From assembly GCA_964412365.1 (NCBI GenBank), contig CAYPOI010000003.1:1-64000 (forward strand): a stretch of DNA of 64,000 nt, read 5' to 3'. The first letter of the stretch is position 1, and every line of letters starts with the position of its first letter. The translations under genes and the position numbers were made by a program. This DNA comes from CAMTWZ01 sp964412365. GTDB taxonomy: Bacteria; Bacteroidota; Rhodothermia; Balneolales; HLUCCA01. This document shows, in pieces, positions 16,305-24,825 of this stretch. The notes beneath the pieces were generated by a model. The model made no database searches. It was not told the origin of the DNA and saw only the letters and a list, made by a program, of their open reading frames with translations.

Positions 16305-18002
16305 ATGAAACACATCTACATCAGCCTTGCTTTTTTGTTCGCTGCGACGTCTGTGGACGCGCAATTTGTCTGGAACAACCGTTCCGCCGAATTCTCACTC
16401 CCTGAAGGAATCCGAGTGTTCACCGGACATCAGAATTCCCCTGCCTATCTGCTGCATTATATCGAGTTCGACATGACCAATCCGGCGTACATCCTCCATC
16501 CGTATTGGTCGTCCACTTATAAAACGACGTCCAACTTCTCCGGAAGCGTTGGAGCCATCGCCGCGATCAACGGCGGATTTTTTTCCACGAGTTCATCCGT
16601 TTCGACCATGATTCAGCCGGGTGGTGAAATCAAGTCGCAAAGCATCCAGCTGTTGAACCGCGACGGGATCAATTACCCGGTGGGTCGCTCGTTTTTCGGC
16701 ATCCTTCCTGATCGCCGCATGCGAATTGATTGGGTCTATCATTTCTCCAACTCCATCCAGGATTTTTACCGGTACGACAATGTGTTCCCCAACGTGATCG
16801 GAACGCCCGCGCCAACACCCACCAAGGAAGCCGGAATCCTGTACAATGATGTGTTGATGGGCTTGGCTGGCGGACCCAACCTGGTGTCCAATGGTCAGAT
16901 CAATGTCACCTACAATCAAGAAGTATTTTTCGGAGGATCGGGATTGGATGGTGGCTCAAACCGGGCCCGTAGCGCCATCGGGTTTACGGCCGATAACAAA
17001 GTGATCATGTTGATCGCCGAAACGGGCGCGATGCTCCCCGGTGGCAATTTCGTGTTCTCAAGCGGTGCCACGCTGAACCAAATGGCCCAGTTCATGATCG
17101 ATTTGGGCTGCGTTGAGGCGATGAATCTGGATGGAGGAGGCTCGTCGACCATGGCGATCCGAAACACCTTGTACAACCGTCCCGGAGGCGACGTATTTCA
17201 ACGCCCCGTGCCCACCATCTTCGCGATCGTTCCAATCGATTCGTTGAAAATGCCCGCTGCCCCGATGGAAGAAGTCGTGATCGACTCCGATATGAGTGGC
17301 GTCACATTCGACGGCACGATCTGCTCCGGATTGTGCACGAACGGATGGTTTCAGACGGCCAACATCAACGATTCGTACGGTGGAACCGGCTCATGGCTGT
17401 CAGAAAAGGGAGACGGATCTCGCACGATCACCTTCACTCCCACTCTCAAAACCACGCAATATGAGGTGTTCGGATGGTGGTCGGCATCGTCCAACCGCAC
17501 GCTCGACACCCCGTTCGTGATCATCCACCAAGACGGACGCGACACTGTTCGAGTGAACCAAACCCTCCAGAACGCGCAATGGGTTTCCCTTGGAACGTAT
17601 GAGTTCACAGGCACATCCAACGACAAAGTGATTGTATCGAACGCGGCTAAAAACGGCACCTATGTGGTGGGCGATGCGATCCGTTTTGTCCAGAAACGGG
17701 CCGTCACCTCCATTGAAACCCAAAAACAGACTACTGACAACATCCGCCTTTCGCAGAACTACCCGAATCCGTTCAACCCGAGTACGGTGATCGGTTTTGA
17801 GTTGTCGGTTACCGGCACGGTGGATCTGAAGGTATTTGATACTCTCGGTCGCGAGGTCAAATCCATCATCTCAAACGAACGCATGTCTCCGGGTGAATAC
17901 ACCGTCCGCTTCGATGGCGCGGGTCTACCATCGGGAACGTATGTCTATCGTCTGGTGGTGGATGGGGTGGCAACGACCAAAACGATGACGCTGATTCGGT
18001 AA
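16305..18002 (+). CDS. Exported phosphodiester glycosidase family protein with golvesin-like and sorting domains
   Basis: The 565-residue product has a signal peptide (MKHIYISLAFLFAATSVDAQ). A phosphodiester glycosidase (NAGPA/DUF2233) domain follows, with GAIAAINGGFFS, RARSAIGFTADNKVIM and MNLDGGGSSTMAI. A golvesin-type beta-sandwich comes next (SYGGTGSWLSEKGDGSRTIT, then AKNGTYVVGDAIRFVQ), and finally a type IX-like sorting region (YPNPFNPSTVIGFELS). Family members cleave sugar phosphodiesters; here a surface or secreted role in polysaccharide processing is likely. The start is 4 nt after the kinase stop and shows a TATCTTGA element 4 nt upstream. An in-frame ATG at 16290 would overlap the kinase. 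Confidence 0.83.
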   Translation: MKHIYISLAFLFAATSVDAQFVWNNRSAEFSLPEGIRVFTGHQNSPAYLLHYIEFDMTNPAYILHPYWSSTYKTTSNFSGSVGAIAAINGGFFSTSSSVSTMIQPGGEIKSQSIQLLNRDGINYPVGRSFFGILPDRRMRIDWVYHFSNSIQDFYRYDNVFPNVIGTPAPTPTKEAGILYNDVLMGLAGGPNLVSNGQINVTYNQEVFFGGSGLDGGSNRARSAIGFTADNKVIMLIAETGAMLPGGNFVFSSGATLNQMAQFMIDLGCVEAMNLDGGGSSTMAIRNTLYNRPGGDVFQRPVPTIFAIVPIDSLKMPAAPMEEVVIDSDMSGVTFDGTICSGLCTNGWFQTANINDSYGGTGSWLSEKGDGSRTITFTPTLKTTQYEVFGWWSASSNRTLDTPFVIIHQDGRDTVRVNQTLQNAQWVSLGTYEFTGTSNDKVIVSNAAKNGTYVVGDAIRFVQKRAVTSIETQKQTTDNIRLSQNYPNPFNPSTVIGFELSVTGTVDLKVFDTLGREVKSIISNERMSPGEYTVRFDGAGLPSGTYVYRLVVDGVATTKTMTLIR

Positions 18003-18023
18003 GGGCGCATCATTGATGCACCC
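18003..18023. terminator. Short hairpin between convergent genes
   Basis: gggcgcatc and gatgcaccc form a 9-bp stem with one mismatch and a 3-nt loop, exactly filling the 21-nt gap between convergent stops. There is no T-run on either side, so it is a weak or Rho-assisted terminator at best. Confidence 0.45.
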
Positions 18024-19181
18024 CTAACCCAATGCCCCGTCCACATCCGCCCATACATCATCGATGTGCTCCAATCCCACGCTGATGCGGATCATGCCTG
18101 GATGGATGCCCACGGCCAATCGATCGGCTTCGGTCAATTTGGAATGCGTGGTGGATGCGGGATGCGTGGCGATGGTTCGGGTATCGCCCAGATTCGCTGT
18201 GTGGGAGATCAACTGAAGCGCATTCAGAAAGGCACGACCGTTTTCGATGCCGCCTTTCACCGCGAAGCTGACCAACCCGCCTCCCAAGCTCATCTGTTTC
18301 TTCGCCAACTCATACTGAGGATGCGATGGCAGATGCGGGTATTTCACCCATTCGACTTGAGGATGGGATTCTAGGCGGCGCGCCAGCTCGATTGCGTTTT
18401 CGCAATGCGCCCGCACGCGGACCGCCAACGTTTCCAGGCTTTTCGAGAACATCCAAGCATTAAACGGACTCAATGCCGGACCTGTGTGTCGCGCGAAAAA
18501 ACGCAACTCCTTGATCAGGTCTTTTCGTCCGACGATCACACCGCCGATGCCTCTACCCTGTCCGTCGATCCATTTCGTGGCCGAGTGCGACACGATATGC
18601 GCGCCATAAATGATGGGCGTTTGCAGGATGGGAGTCGCGAAGCAATTGTCCACATTCAAGATCAGTTGGTGCATCTCGCACAATTTTCCGGCCGCTTCAA
18701 GATCGATCAAGTCCAGTCCGGGGTTGGACGGCGTCTCGATGAACATCATTTTCGTGTTCGGCTGGATGGCGGCTTCCCAGGTTTCCGGAGTCAGGACATC
18801 GATATACGTGAATGTGATGCCGAATCGAGGTAAGATTTGCGTGAGAATCTGGACGGATGACCCGAATAAGGATCTCGATGCGATGAGATGATCTCCGGCA
18901 CGAAGCAATCCGGCGATGGATGTGAATACGCCTGACATCCCCGATGCGGTCGCGATTCCATCGTCTGCGCCTTCCAACAAACACATTTTTTGCACGAACT
19001 CGTTCGCGTTCGGGTTGGAGAACCGGGTGTAGATATTTCCGGGTTGTTCGTCGGCGAACAAGGCACGGGCTTGCTCCGCATCCTCGAAGACAAAACTGGA
19101 TGTGAGAAAGAGTGGGACTGAATGTTCCCGTTCCGCGCGTTCGTTTTGAGCGCGGATAGCCAACGTTTCCTTATGAAGCAT
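18024..19181 (-). CDS. metZ: O-succinylhomoserine sulfhydrylase
   Basis: Cys/Met metabolism PLP enzyme of 385 residues that makes homocysteine directly from an O-acylhomoserine and sulfide. Motifs include FLTSSFVFEDAEQARALF, NIYTRFSNPN, the PLP-lysine region SHSATKWIDGQGRGIGG, and C-terminal ISHTANLGDTRTIATHPAST. The SATKxIDGQGR form and length favour MetZ over MetB/MetC or the longer MetY. The start MLHKETLAIRAQ is used because it lies 2 nt after the OsmC-like gene stop; upstream in-frame codons fall inside that gene. Confidence 0.85.
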   Translation of the reverse strand: MLHKETLAIRAQNERAEREHSVPLFLTSSFVFEDAEQARALFADEQPGNIYTRFSNPNANEFVQKMCLLEGADDGIATASGMSGVFTSIAGLLRAGDHLIASRSLFGSSVQILTQILPRFGITFTYIDVLTPETWEAAIQPNTKMMFIETPSNPGLDLIDLEAAGKLCEMHQLILNVDNCFATPILQTPIIYGAHIVSHSATKWIDGQGRGIGGVIVGRKDLIKELRFFARHTGPALSPFNAWMFSKSLETLAVRVRAHCENAIELARRLESHPQVEWVKYPHLPSHPQYELAKKQMSLGGGLVSFAVKGGIENGRAFLNALQLISHTANLGDTRTIATHPASTTHSKLTEADRLAVGIHPGMIRISVGLEHIDDVWADVDGALG

Positions 19182-19183
19182 CC

Positions 19184-19612
19184 CTAAGCGATTTTTTCGT
19201 CGTTCAAATAGACATCCCAGGTCACCGGACCCGCTTTTTCCAAGGTAAGCGTTGCCGAGCAATATTTTTCCATCGACAACTGCGCCGCCCGGATGGCTTT
19301 CGCCGGCTCGATGTCGCCTTTGAGCTTGTAACTCACATGAAACGCCTTGAAGGGTTTCGCATCACGCACCTGCTCGCGTTCGCCGCTCACATCCACCTTC
19401 AGATCCTCGATGGGTTGTTTCATTTTCTTGAGGATCGAGATGACGTCGATCGCGCTGCATCCGCCTAAGCCCATCAAGAGCAGGTTCATCGGACGCACGC
19501 CTAAATTCGATCCGCCGATATCCGCACTTCCGTCGATATGAACCTCATTGCCCGTATCGTTGGTGGCGATCATGTGGAAGGCGTCGTTTACGAGTTGAAG
19601 TTGTACTATCAT
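19184..19612 (-). CDS. OsmC/Ohr-family protein
   Basis: The 142-residue protein carries the two family cysteines, GGCSAIDV and MEKYCSATL, in the expected spacing. OsmC proteins reduce organic peroxides through this cysteine pair. This one resembles the YhfA-like subgroup. It lies 2 nt upstream of metZ on the same strand, so it may handle sulfur-related or oxidative chemistry linked to homocysteine synthesis, which is inference. Confidence 0.85.
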   Translation of the reverse strand: MIVQLQLVNDAFHMIATNDTGNEVHIDGSADIGGSNLGVRPMNLLLMGLGGCSAIDVISILKKMKQPIEDLKVDVSGEREQVRDAKPFKAFHVSYKLKGDIEPAKAIRAAQLSMEKYCSATLTLEKAGPVTWDVYLNDEKIA

Positions 19613-19614
19613 TT

Positions 19615-19722
19615 TGGTAATTGGTAATTGGTAATTGGTTGCAGGAATTTAGAAGAATCAAACAGGAAGAACTATCAACCAGGTTTTTCCTCTAATTACT
19701 AATTACCACCTACCAATTACTA
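19615..19722. repeat. Heptad-word inverted repeat (GGTAATT word)
   Basis: The left arm 19615-19640 is three tandem copies of a 7-nt word (ggtaatt). The right arm 19697-19722 is an imperfect reverse complement, 21 of 26 positions matching. The 56-nt spacer is AT-rich and has no ORF. The right arm includes the stop codon of the ADP-ribosylglycohydrolase-like gene. The element separates that gene from the OsmC-metZ pair on the same strand, so it could terminate transcription although no T-run is present. Confidence 0.75.
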
Positions 19723-20640
19723 TCCTCGTCCCACGTAGCCTTTCCCAGCATGCTCGACACTATCTCTAACACGTAGTTTCTCGAGCCAGGCGTCTGGAAA
19801 GATGGAGGTTCCGTGCAGAGCGCCGAGCAGGCTTCCGGTGTAAAACGTGACGGCTCCGGTGCTTCCACCCAGATTGGCGGCCGCGAGAATGCCGTCTTGG
19901 AAGGATGCGGGATGCTGATAGAACACCGCTCCGACCACGCTGATGATGTTTTCCGCAGCGATATTCACATCTCCGCACGTGGACGCGATGACTTCAAGCG
20001 GACCATCCATCAACGGTTGGATGCTCTGCATCCGACGCTTCAGTTTAAAATCATGCGGAAAGTAGGATTCCGCTTCGTCGACGAACATCAGGGCTTTGGT
20101 CAGAAACAGCCCCTTGGCGAAACCCTGCGCATGGTGCTCGAACATCCACGCCAGCAAGCGCATGTACACCCAGGTGCCCTGCTGCCAGACGATGGACACT
20201 GGAGCGAAGCTCTTCAGCCAATCGGCGGCATCTTCCACTGACATGGTCCCGCTAGCCAACCGATACGCCGCTGGTAACGCGAACGCGAAGGTATAGTGGC
20301 CTTCATCGGGAAATGGCGGCCATGGAAATGCGGCGCTTTTGGGCCATAGTGTGGGAAAGCGGTTGAATGCGTCTTTGATGTTGAACGCGAAATGAGGCAG
20401 ATCGGGCAACGGATTGGACGATTTCAGGACGGCGAGCATGGCTTCGGTCTGCCGTGCCGTGCTGCCTGCGGGCAATGGATAAAACTCATCCGATTCCGGT
20501 CTCGGAGCCGGACCTTTGATCCGCCCAAAATGCTCCTGAATCTGTGCCGGTGTCATGGATTCGCTCGCCATTCCGATGCTTTCGCCGAGTGCGGCGCCCA
20601 CACATGCGGCGATGAATTTTTGGTCGATAGTCGTGTTCAT
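19720..20640 (-). CDS. ADP-ribosylglycohydrolase-like protein lacking metal ligands
   Basis: The 306-residue protein follows the ADP-ribosylglycohydrolase fold family end to end. However, the family's metal-binding sites are changed. GDALG is GESIG (residues 19-23), the TDDT site reads TARQ (61-64), and the C-terminal GGDTDT site reads GGSTGA (258-263) inside ANLGGSTGAVTF. Loss of all these aspartates predicts no Mg-dependent ADP-ribosyl hydrolysis, so it may bind a ligand or have a new chemistry. It starts 12 nt after argH in the same direction and may be the last gene of the arginine operon. Confidence 0.72.
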   Translation of the reverse strand: MNTTIDQKFIAACVGAALGESIGMASESMTPAQIQEHFGRIKGPAPRPESDEFYPLPAGSTARQTEAMLAVLKSSNPLPDLPHFAFNIKDAFNRFPTLWPKSAAFPWPPFPDEGHYTFAFALPAAYRLASGTMSVEDAADWLKSFAPVSIVWQQGTWVYMRLLAWMFEHHAQGFAKGLFLTKALMFVDEAESYFPHDFKLKRRMQSIQPLMDGPLEVIASTCGDVNIAAENIISVVGAVFYQHPASFQDGILAAANLGGSTGAVTFYTGSLLGALHGTSIFPDAWLEKLRVRDSVEHAGKGYVGRG

Positions 20641-20652
20641 AGGTATCTGAAA

Positions 20653-21984
20653 TTAACCGAAACAGCGGTCTTTTGCGTTCTGAATCCGCGAGAATTGTTT
20701 GTTCACCCATTCGACATGAGCCGACAGGTCCGGATACACCGGATTCCCCGGTTCTCCTGGGTTCGAATAGGCATCCAATGGATTTCCAGAAAGAGATACG
20801 GCACCGGATTTCAAATCTTGCGCCGCTTGACGGTACGCATCCCGAAACGGCAACCCATCTTTAACCAATTGATTCGCATGATGCGTGGCAATTACATCCG
20901 GTGTGATGCTCTTCTGGCATGATTCCGCATTAAATTGGATGCCTGACAAGCAATGCTCAAACGCATCAAGAACAGAATCCGTAAGATCAAACAACGAGAA
21001 ATTCGCTTTCTTGATAAGCTGAAGGTCGCGATGGTAACCGGAAATGAGTCCGGAGCTTAATGAACGAATGGTGTGCGCATAGCCTGTCGCCTCGTGCCAG
21101 CTGCCTCGGATGAGCTCCAGCGCGTCCGGATTGCGTTTCTGAGGCATGATACTGCTTCCGGACGATTGGTCGTCTGAGAGCCGCACAAAGCCTTGCGCGG
21201 GATGCGCCATCCAGATCAGATCCGCCGCCACCCGATGCGCCACTCCCAACCCATAGCCAAGCCAATCGGCCAGGCGAAGATCATCCAAACCCCGGCTCAG
21301 CTGCGCTCCCGCCACAGGCGTGATCACCGAGTCGAACGCGAGCAGCTCCGCGCCGAACGCCCGATCCAGCTCGACATGTGGCACGCCATACCCTGCCGCC
21401 GTACCCAATGGCGAGCGATTCACGGCCGCATACACGCTCGGAGCCGCATTCAAGGTCTGGATGAGCAGATCCGCGTAACCCAAGGCCCATGCGTCGACCG
21501 AGCTCGGCATGGCCGGTTGCGTGTGTGTCGTTCCGGCGTAAGCTACTCCCTTATTGTTTTCCGAGATCGCGAAGAGATGCTTCACGATGGACAGAATTTT
21601 TGTCGATGTATGTAGAATTTGCTCACGTGCATGCAAGCGGAGATCGGTCAGAACCTGGTCGTTTCGACTCCGTGCCGTATGGATTTTCTTGCCCAGATCG
21701 CCCAATTCAGCCGTTAAGCGATTCTCCACCGCGCTATGCACATCTTCGTCTTCGGGTGCGAGGCTGAGTCCGGTGTCGAGCAAGGAAGAAAGAGCGTCAC
21801 GGAGTTTGGCAACCTCGGCGTCGGTGAGGATACCGCTACGACGAAGGACCGACGCGTGGGCGGCGTTCGTCCAGATGTCATAGGGCACGAGGCGCTGATC
21901 CAAGGCTCGGTCTTGCTCCGTCGTAAACGCATGAAACCAGTCGTGTGACTCGGATTGTCCTTCTTTTTTCCAAAGGCTGCTCAT
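20653..21984 (-). CDS. argH: Argininosuccinate lyase
   Basis: Final step of arginine synthesis, argininosuccinate to arginine plus fumarate. The 443-residue fumarase/aspartase-superfamily protein has EDVHSAVENRLTAELGD, KIHTARSRNDQVLTDLRL, TTHTQPAMPSS and the signature GSSIMPQKRNPD containing the catalytic serine. The start MSSLWKKEG is at the ATG overlapping the upstream stop by 4 nt; the in-frame extension to 22137 lies inside the M20 gene. It is the last pathway gene of an eight-gene operon. Confidence 0.95.
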   Translation of the reverse strand: MSSLWKKEGQSESHDWFHAFTTEQDRALDQRLVPYDIWTNAAHASVLRRSGILTDAEVAKLRDALSSLLDTGLSLAPEDEDVHSAVENRLTAELGDLGKKIHTARSRNDQVLTDLRLHAREQILHTSTKILSIVKHLFAISENNKGVAYAGTTHTQPAMPSSVDAWALGYADLLIQTLNAAPSVYAAVNRSPLGTAAGYGVPHVELDRAFGAELLAFDSVITPVAGAQLSRGLDDLRLADWLGYGLGVAHRVAADLIWMAHPAQGFVRLSDDQSSGSSIMPQKRNPDALELIRGSWHEATGYAHTIRSLSSGLISGYHRDLQLIKKANFSLFDLTDSVLDAFEHCLSGIQFNAESCQKSITPDVIATHHANQLVKDGLPFRDAYRQAAQDLKSGAVSLSGNPLDAYSNPGEPGNPVYPDLSAHVEWVNKQFSRIQNAKDRCFG

Positions 21985-23057
21985 GGATGGGTCTCGAAAT
22001 AGTCGTGAATGATGGATTTGTACAAAGGTACGGCCGCTTCCAGTTGCGCAATCTCGATGTGCTCGTCGGCGGTATGGGATTTCGTGCTGTCGCCGGGACC
22101 GATCTTGATGCACGGGATGTCGGCCAAGAACACCCAATCGGATGCGGTGGGTGATCCGAAAAACGGCTTTTGGCTATGGCGTAGGCAGGATTTGGCGATC
22201 ACGGAGTTCGGATCGGTCTGCGTGGCCACGAAACGGTTGCTTAGGGTGTGGACGTCGCAAGGGAGGGTGGCTTCCAAGGTAGTAAGGATGCGATGATTCG
22301 GCACTTCAGGAATGGTGCGGATGTCCACCATCACCTCACATACTTCCGGATTCGCGTTTTTCGCGGTTCCACCCGTGATCATCGTCGGGGTGATCTTCAC
22401 CGAACCAATAAATGCATTTTTTTCCTTGAACCGGATATCCTGCAGACTCGTGAGCACCGAACCCATGCGCGATATGGCGTTCGGACCGGTCACACGCGCC
22501 GCATGCCCCGATTCACCCGTCGTCACCAATTTCACCAACAGCATTCCTTTTTGGGCCAGGCACGGCGCCAATAACGTGGGTTCGCCGATGAGCGCGGCGT
22601 CGGGTTTGAGTCCGACGACTTGACGCAAAAAGTGCATCCCATTGTGTTCTCCTGCGGTTTCTTCGCAGATGGTCAGCGCCACGCTCAGCTTTCCTTTAGG
22701 CACATATCCCTCATCCGCCAACTCCAACAACGCGCGAAGCATCGAAACCCCGCATCCTTTCGCATCCACCGTACCACGTCCGTAGATTCTACCATCGCGT
22801 TCTACCGGCTCGAACGGATCTCCGATATGATTCGGGGATGGGGGCACCACGTCGGTATGGGAATTCAGCATCAGCCATGGCGACCCCGAACCCAATGAAA
22901 GCACCAGATTATCGCCATAGAGCTCCACTTGGACCAGATCCAGAGCCCGGATTTCGCCATAAAGCCATTTGACCAATGGCGTTTCTTTTTTACTGAGGCT
23001 CGGAAACCGCACCAAAGCCTTCAGGAGTTCTTTTGGATGATCTTGAAGCCAGTTCAT
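21981..23057 (-). CDS. argE: M20 deacylase, N-acyl-citrulline/ornithine deacylase
   Basis: The 358-residue M20 metallopeptidase-fold enzyme has the zinc-site motifs LNSHTDVVPP, GRGTVDAKGCG and the catalytic glutamates in TICEETAGEHNG. C-terminal ligands lie near GPGDSTKSHTADE. In the usual pathway with an acyl-ornithine carbamoyltransferase, the deacylase removes the acyl group after carbamoylation, from acyl-citrulline. Context therefore favours N-acetyl- or N-succinyl-citrulline as substrate rather than acetylornithine. The start MNWLQDHPKELL overlaps the argB stop by 4 nt. Confidence 0.85.
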   Translation of the reverse strand: MNWLQDHPKELLKALVRFPSLSKKETPLVKWLYGEIRALDLVQVELYGDNLVLSLGSGSPWLMLNSHTDVVPPSPNHIGDPFEPVERDGRIYGRGTVDAKGCGVSMLRALLELADEGYVPKGKLSVALTICEETAGEHNGMHFLRQVVGLKPDAALIGEPTLLAPCLAQKGMLLVKLVTTGESGHAARVTGPNAISRMGSVLTSLQDIRFKEKNAFIGSVKITPTMITGGTAKNANPEVCEVMVDIRTIPEVPNHRILTTLEATLPCDVHTLSNRFVATQTDPNSVIAKSCLRHSQKPFFGSPTASDWVFLADIPCIKIGPGDSTKSHTADEHIEIAQLEAAVPLYKSIIHDYFETHP

Positions 23058-23815
23058 ATGAGGATGGTTCCTTTTTGCTTTGCCAAACCTGCCGGATTCG
23101 TCAGTTTGACGTTCTTGATGCCCGATTCCAAGGCCTTGAAGCCGGTTTCGAGCTTGGGACGCATTCCGTCCGTGATCCAACCCTGCTTCACTCCTTCTAA
23201 GAATAACTTTTTCGTGATGTGAGGTATTGCTTGTTTGTTTGCATCCAACACCGCTTCGGGCTCCATCAGAAACACGAGTTCGTCTGCGTTCAATGCGCTG
23301 GCGATGGCAATCGCGAACGTGTCGGCGTTGATATTCAAATAGCCATGCTCCATACTCCAAGTAAGACACCCAATGACGGGGACGAATCCGCCCGTAAGAA
23401 GCGTGTGAATGATGGACGGATCCACGGATTCCAACTCACCGACCAACTGAAAATCCGTCTCCACTCCATCCATCATGAGTGGCGGACGCTTATGGGATGT
23501 GGTCAATCCCCCATCCGCGCCGGTAAGTCCGACGGCGTGGATACCTCGGGAGCGGAAATCGGAAACGAGTCCGCGGTTGAGGCTTCCACCGACAGTCTTT
23601 AGCAACACATCCATGGTTTCAGGTGTGGTGATGCGCCGTCCGGCAACCTGCAAAACCGGAATTCCGAGTTGCTTGCACATCTCGTTGATCTGTTTCCCTC
23701 CTCCATGCACCACAACGACTTGTGAAGTTTGTTGTGAGATGTACTCGCATAACAAATCCATCGAGGCGGGTTCATCGCTCAGGCTTCCGCTGAGTTTGAT
23801 GACGGTCATTCCCAT
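23054..23815 (-). CDS. argB: N-acylglutamate kinase
   Basis: Phosphorylates N-acetyl- (or N-succinyl-) glutamate. The 253-residue amino-acid-kinase fold protein has VVVVHGGGKQINEMC, GGSLNRGLVSDF, VGLTGADGGL, and the nucleotide-site DGMRPKLETGFKAL. A second ATG at 23809 gives an ATGA junction with the upstream gene, like the other junctions in this operon, and may be the true start. The protein lacks the N-terminal helix of arginine-inhibited hexameric kinases, so feedback inhibition is not evident. Confidence 0.92.
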   Translation of the reverse strand: MGMTVIKLSGSLSDEPASMDLLCEYISQQTSQVVVVHGGGKQINEMCKQLGIPVLQVAGRRITTPETMDVLLKTVGGSLNRGLVSDFRSRGIHAVGLTGADGGLTTSHKRPPLMMDGVETDFQLVGELESVDPSIIHTLLTGGFVPVIGCLTWSMEHGYLNINADTFAIAIASALNADELVFLMEPEAVLDANKQAIPHITKKLFLEGVKQGWITDGMRPKLETGFKALESGIKNVKLTNPAGLAKQKGTILI

Positions 23816-24825
23816 AGCTTCATCAAAATGGCTTTTTGCACGTGCAAGCGGTTCCCGGCTTCCTGGATGTGGACCGCATTCGGAGAATCGAGAACCTCAT
23901 CGGTAACCACCACATTTCGGCGCACAGGCAAACAATGCATGAATTTCGCATCATTGGTTAGGGCCATTTTCTCTCCAGTGAGCGTCCAATCGCGATACGT
24001 CTCCCAACGCAAGGATTTTTCCTTATCCGGATCGGTGTAGACAATCTCCCCCGCCCAACTCTTCGCATACACCACATCCGCGGCATGCAACGCCCGACGC
24101 TGATCGTGGTCCACCACAAACCGTGACCCATTCGACACACACATCGTTTTCACCCGCTCAAGCGTCTCCGCATTCAGAAGCATTTCCGGCGGACACGCCA
24201 ATGTCACGTCGATCCCACTGCGCGACGCCACGTCCAACACACTATTGGGCACCGCGACCGGCAACGCATTCGGATGAGGCGCCCAGGTCAGCACCAATTT
24301 CTTGCCCTTAGCCCCTCCCGGGAAGAGCTCTTTAAGGGTCATCCAGTCCGCTAACCCCTGACACGGATGCTCCATCGCGCTTTCCAGATTGATGACCGGA
24401 ACCGTGGCATATTCCCGGATTCGGTTCAGAAGCACATCCGCGAAATCCGCGTCCCGGTCTTGAAGGCCGGAAAACGCACGGACTCCGATCGCATCGCAGT
24501 ATTGTGACAACACTTGGATCGCTTCTTTCACATGCTCGGTCTTGTTGCCATTCATGATGGCTCCTGGCTCAGTTTCGAGGGTCCAGGAGCCTTGTCCGGG
24601 TTGGACAAGAGCCGTTGTCGCGCCAAGATGCGCCGCCGCGACCTCGAAGGAAATCTTCGTCCGAAGCGATGGATTGAAGAAAACAAGACCTAACACCTTC
24701 CCTTTTCCGGCTTGGGAGGTCAAAGAGCCGGATTTCAGGCGGATGGCCGTGTCGATAATCGCGTTCAGATCGGCATTGGACCAATCCGACAAGCTTGTGA
24801 AATGAGTGAGTTTATTGGAGGACAT
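23806..24825 (-). CDS. argF': N-acyl-L-ornithine carbamoyltransferase (succinyl/acetyl type)
   Basis: The 339-residue transcarbamylase has the carbamoyl-phosphate motif FFNPSLRTKISFE and the late HCLPVRRNVVVTD segment. The long WTLETEPGAIMNG loop and YCDAIGVRAF replace features of ordinary ornithine carbamoyltransferase. It therefore belongs to the acetylornithine/succinylornithine transcarbamylase group. Residue Thr96 (in NKTEHV) occupies the position that is Glu in characterised acetyl enzymes and Pro in the Bacteroides succinyl enzyme. The flanking sequence is closer to the succinyl type. It overlaps argD by 14 nt and argB by 4-10 nt. Confidence 0.9.
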   Translation of the reverse strand: MSSNKLTHFTSLSDWSNADLNAIIDTAIRLKSGSLTSQAGKGKVLGLVFFNPSLRTKISFEVAAAHLGATTALVQPGQGSWTLETEPGAIMNGNKTEHVKEAIQVLSQYCDAIGVRAFSGLQDRDADFADVLLNRIREYATVPVINLESAMEHPCQGLADWMTLKELFPGGAKGKKLVLTWAPHPNALPVAVPNSVLDVASRSGIDVTLACPPEMLLNAETLERVKTMCVSNGSRFVVDHDQRRALHAADVVYAKSWAGEIVYTDPDKEKSLRWETYRDWTLTGEKMALTNDAKFMHCLPVRRNVVVTDEVLDSPNAVHIQEAGNRLHVQKAILMKLWE

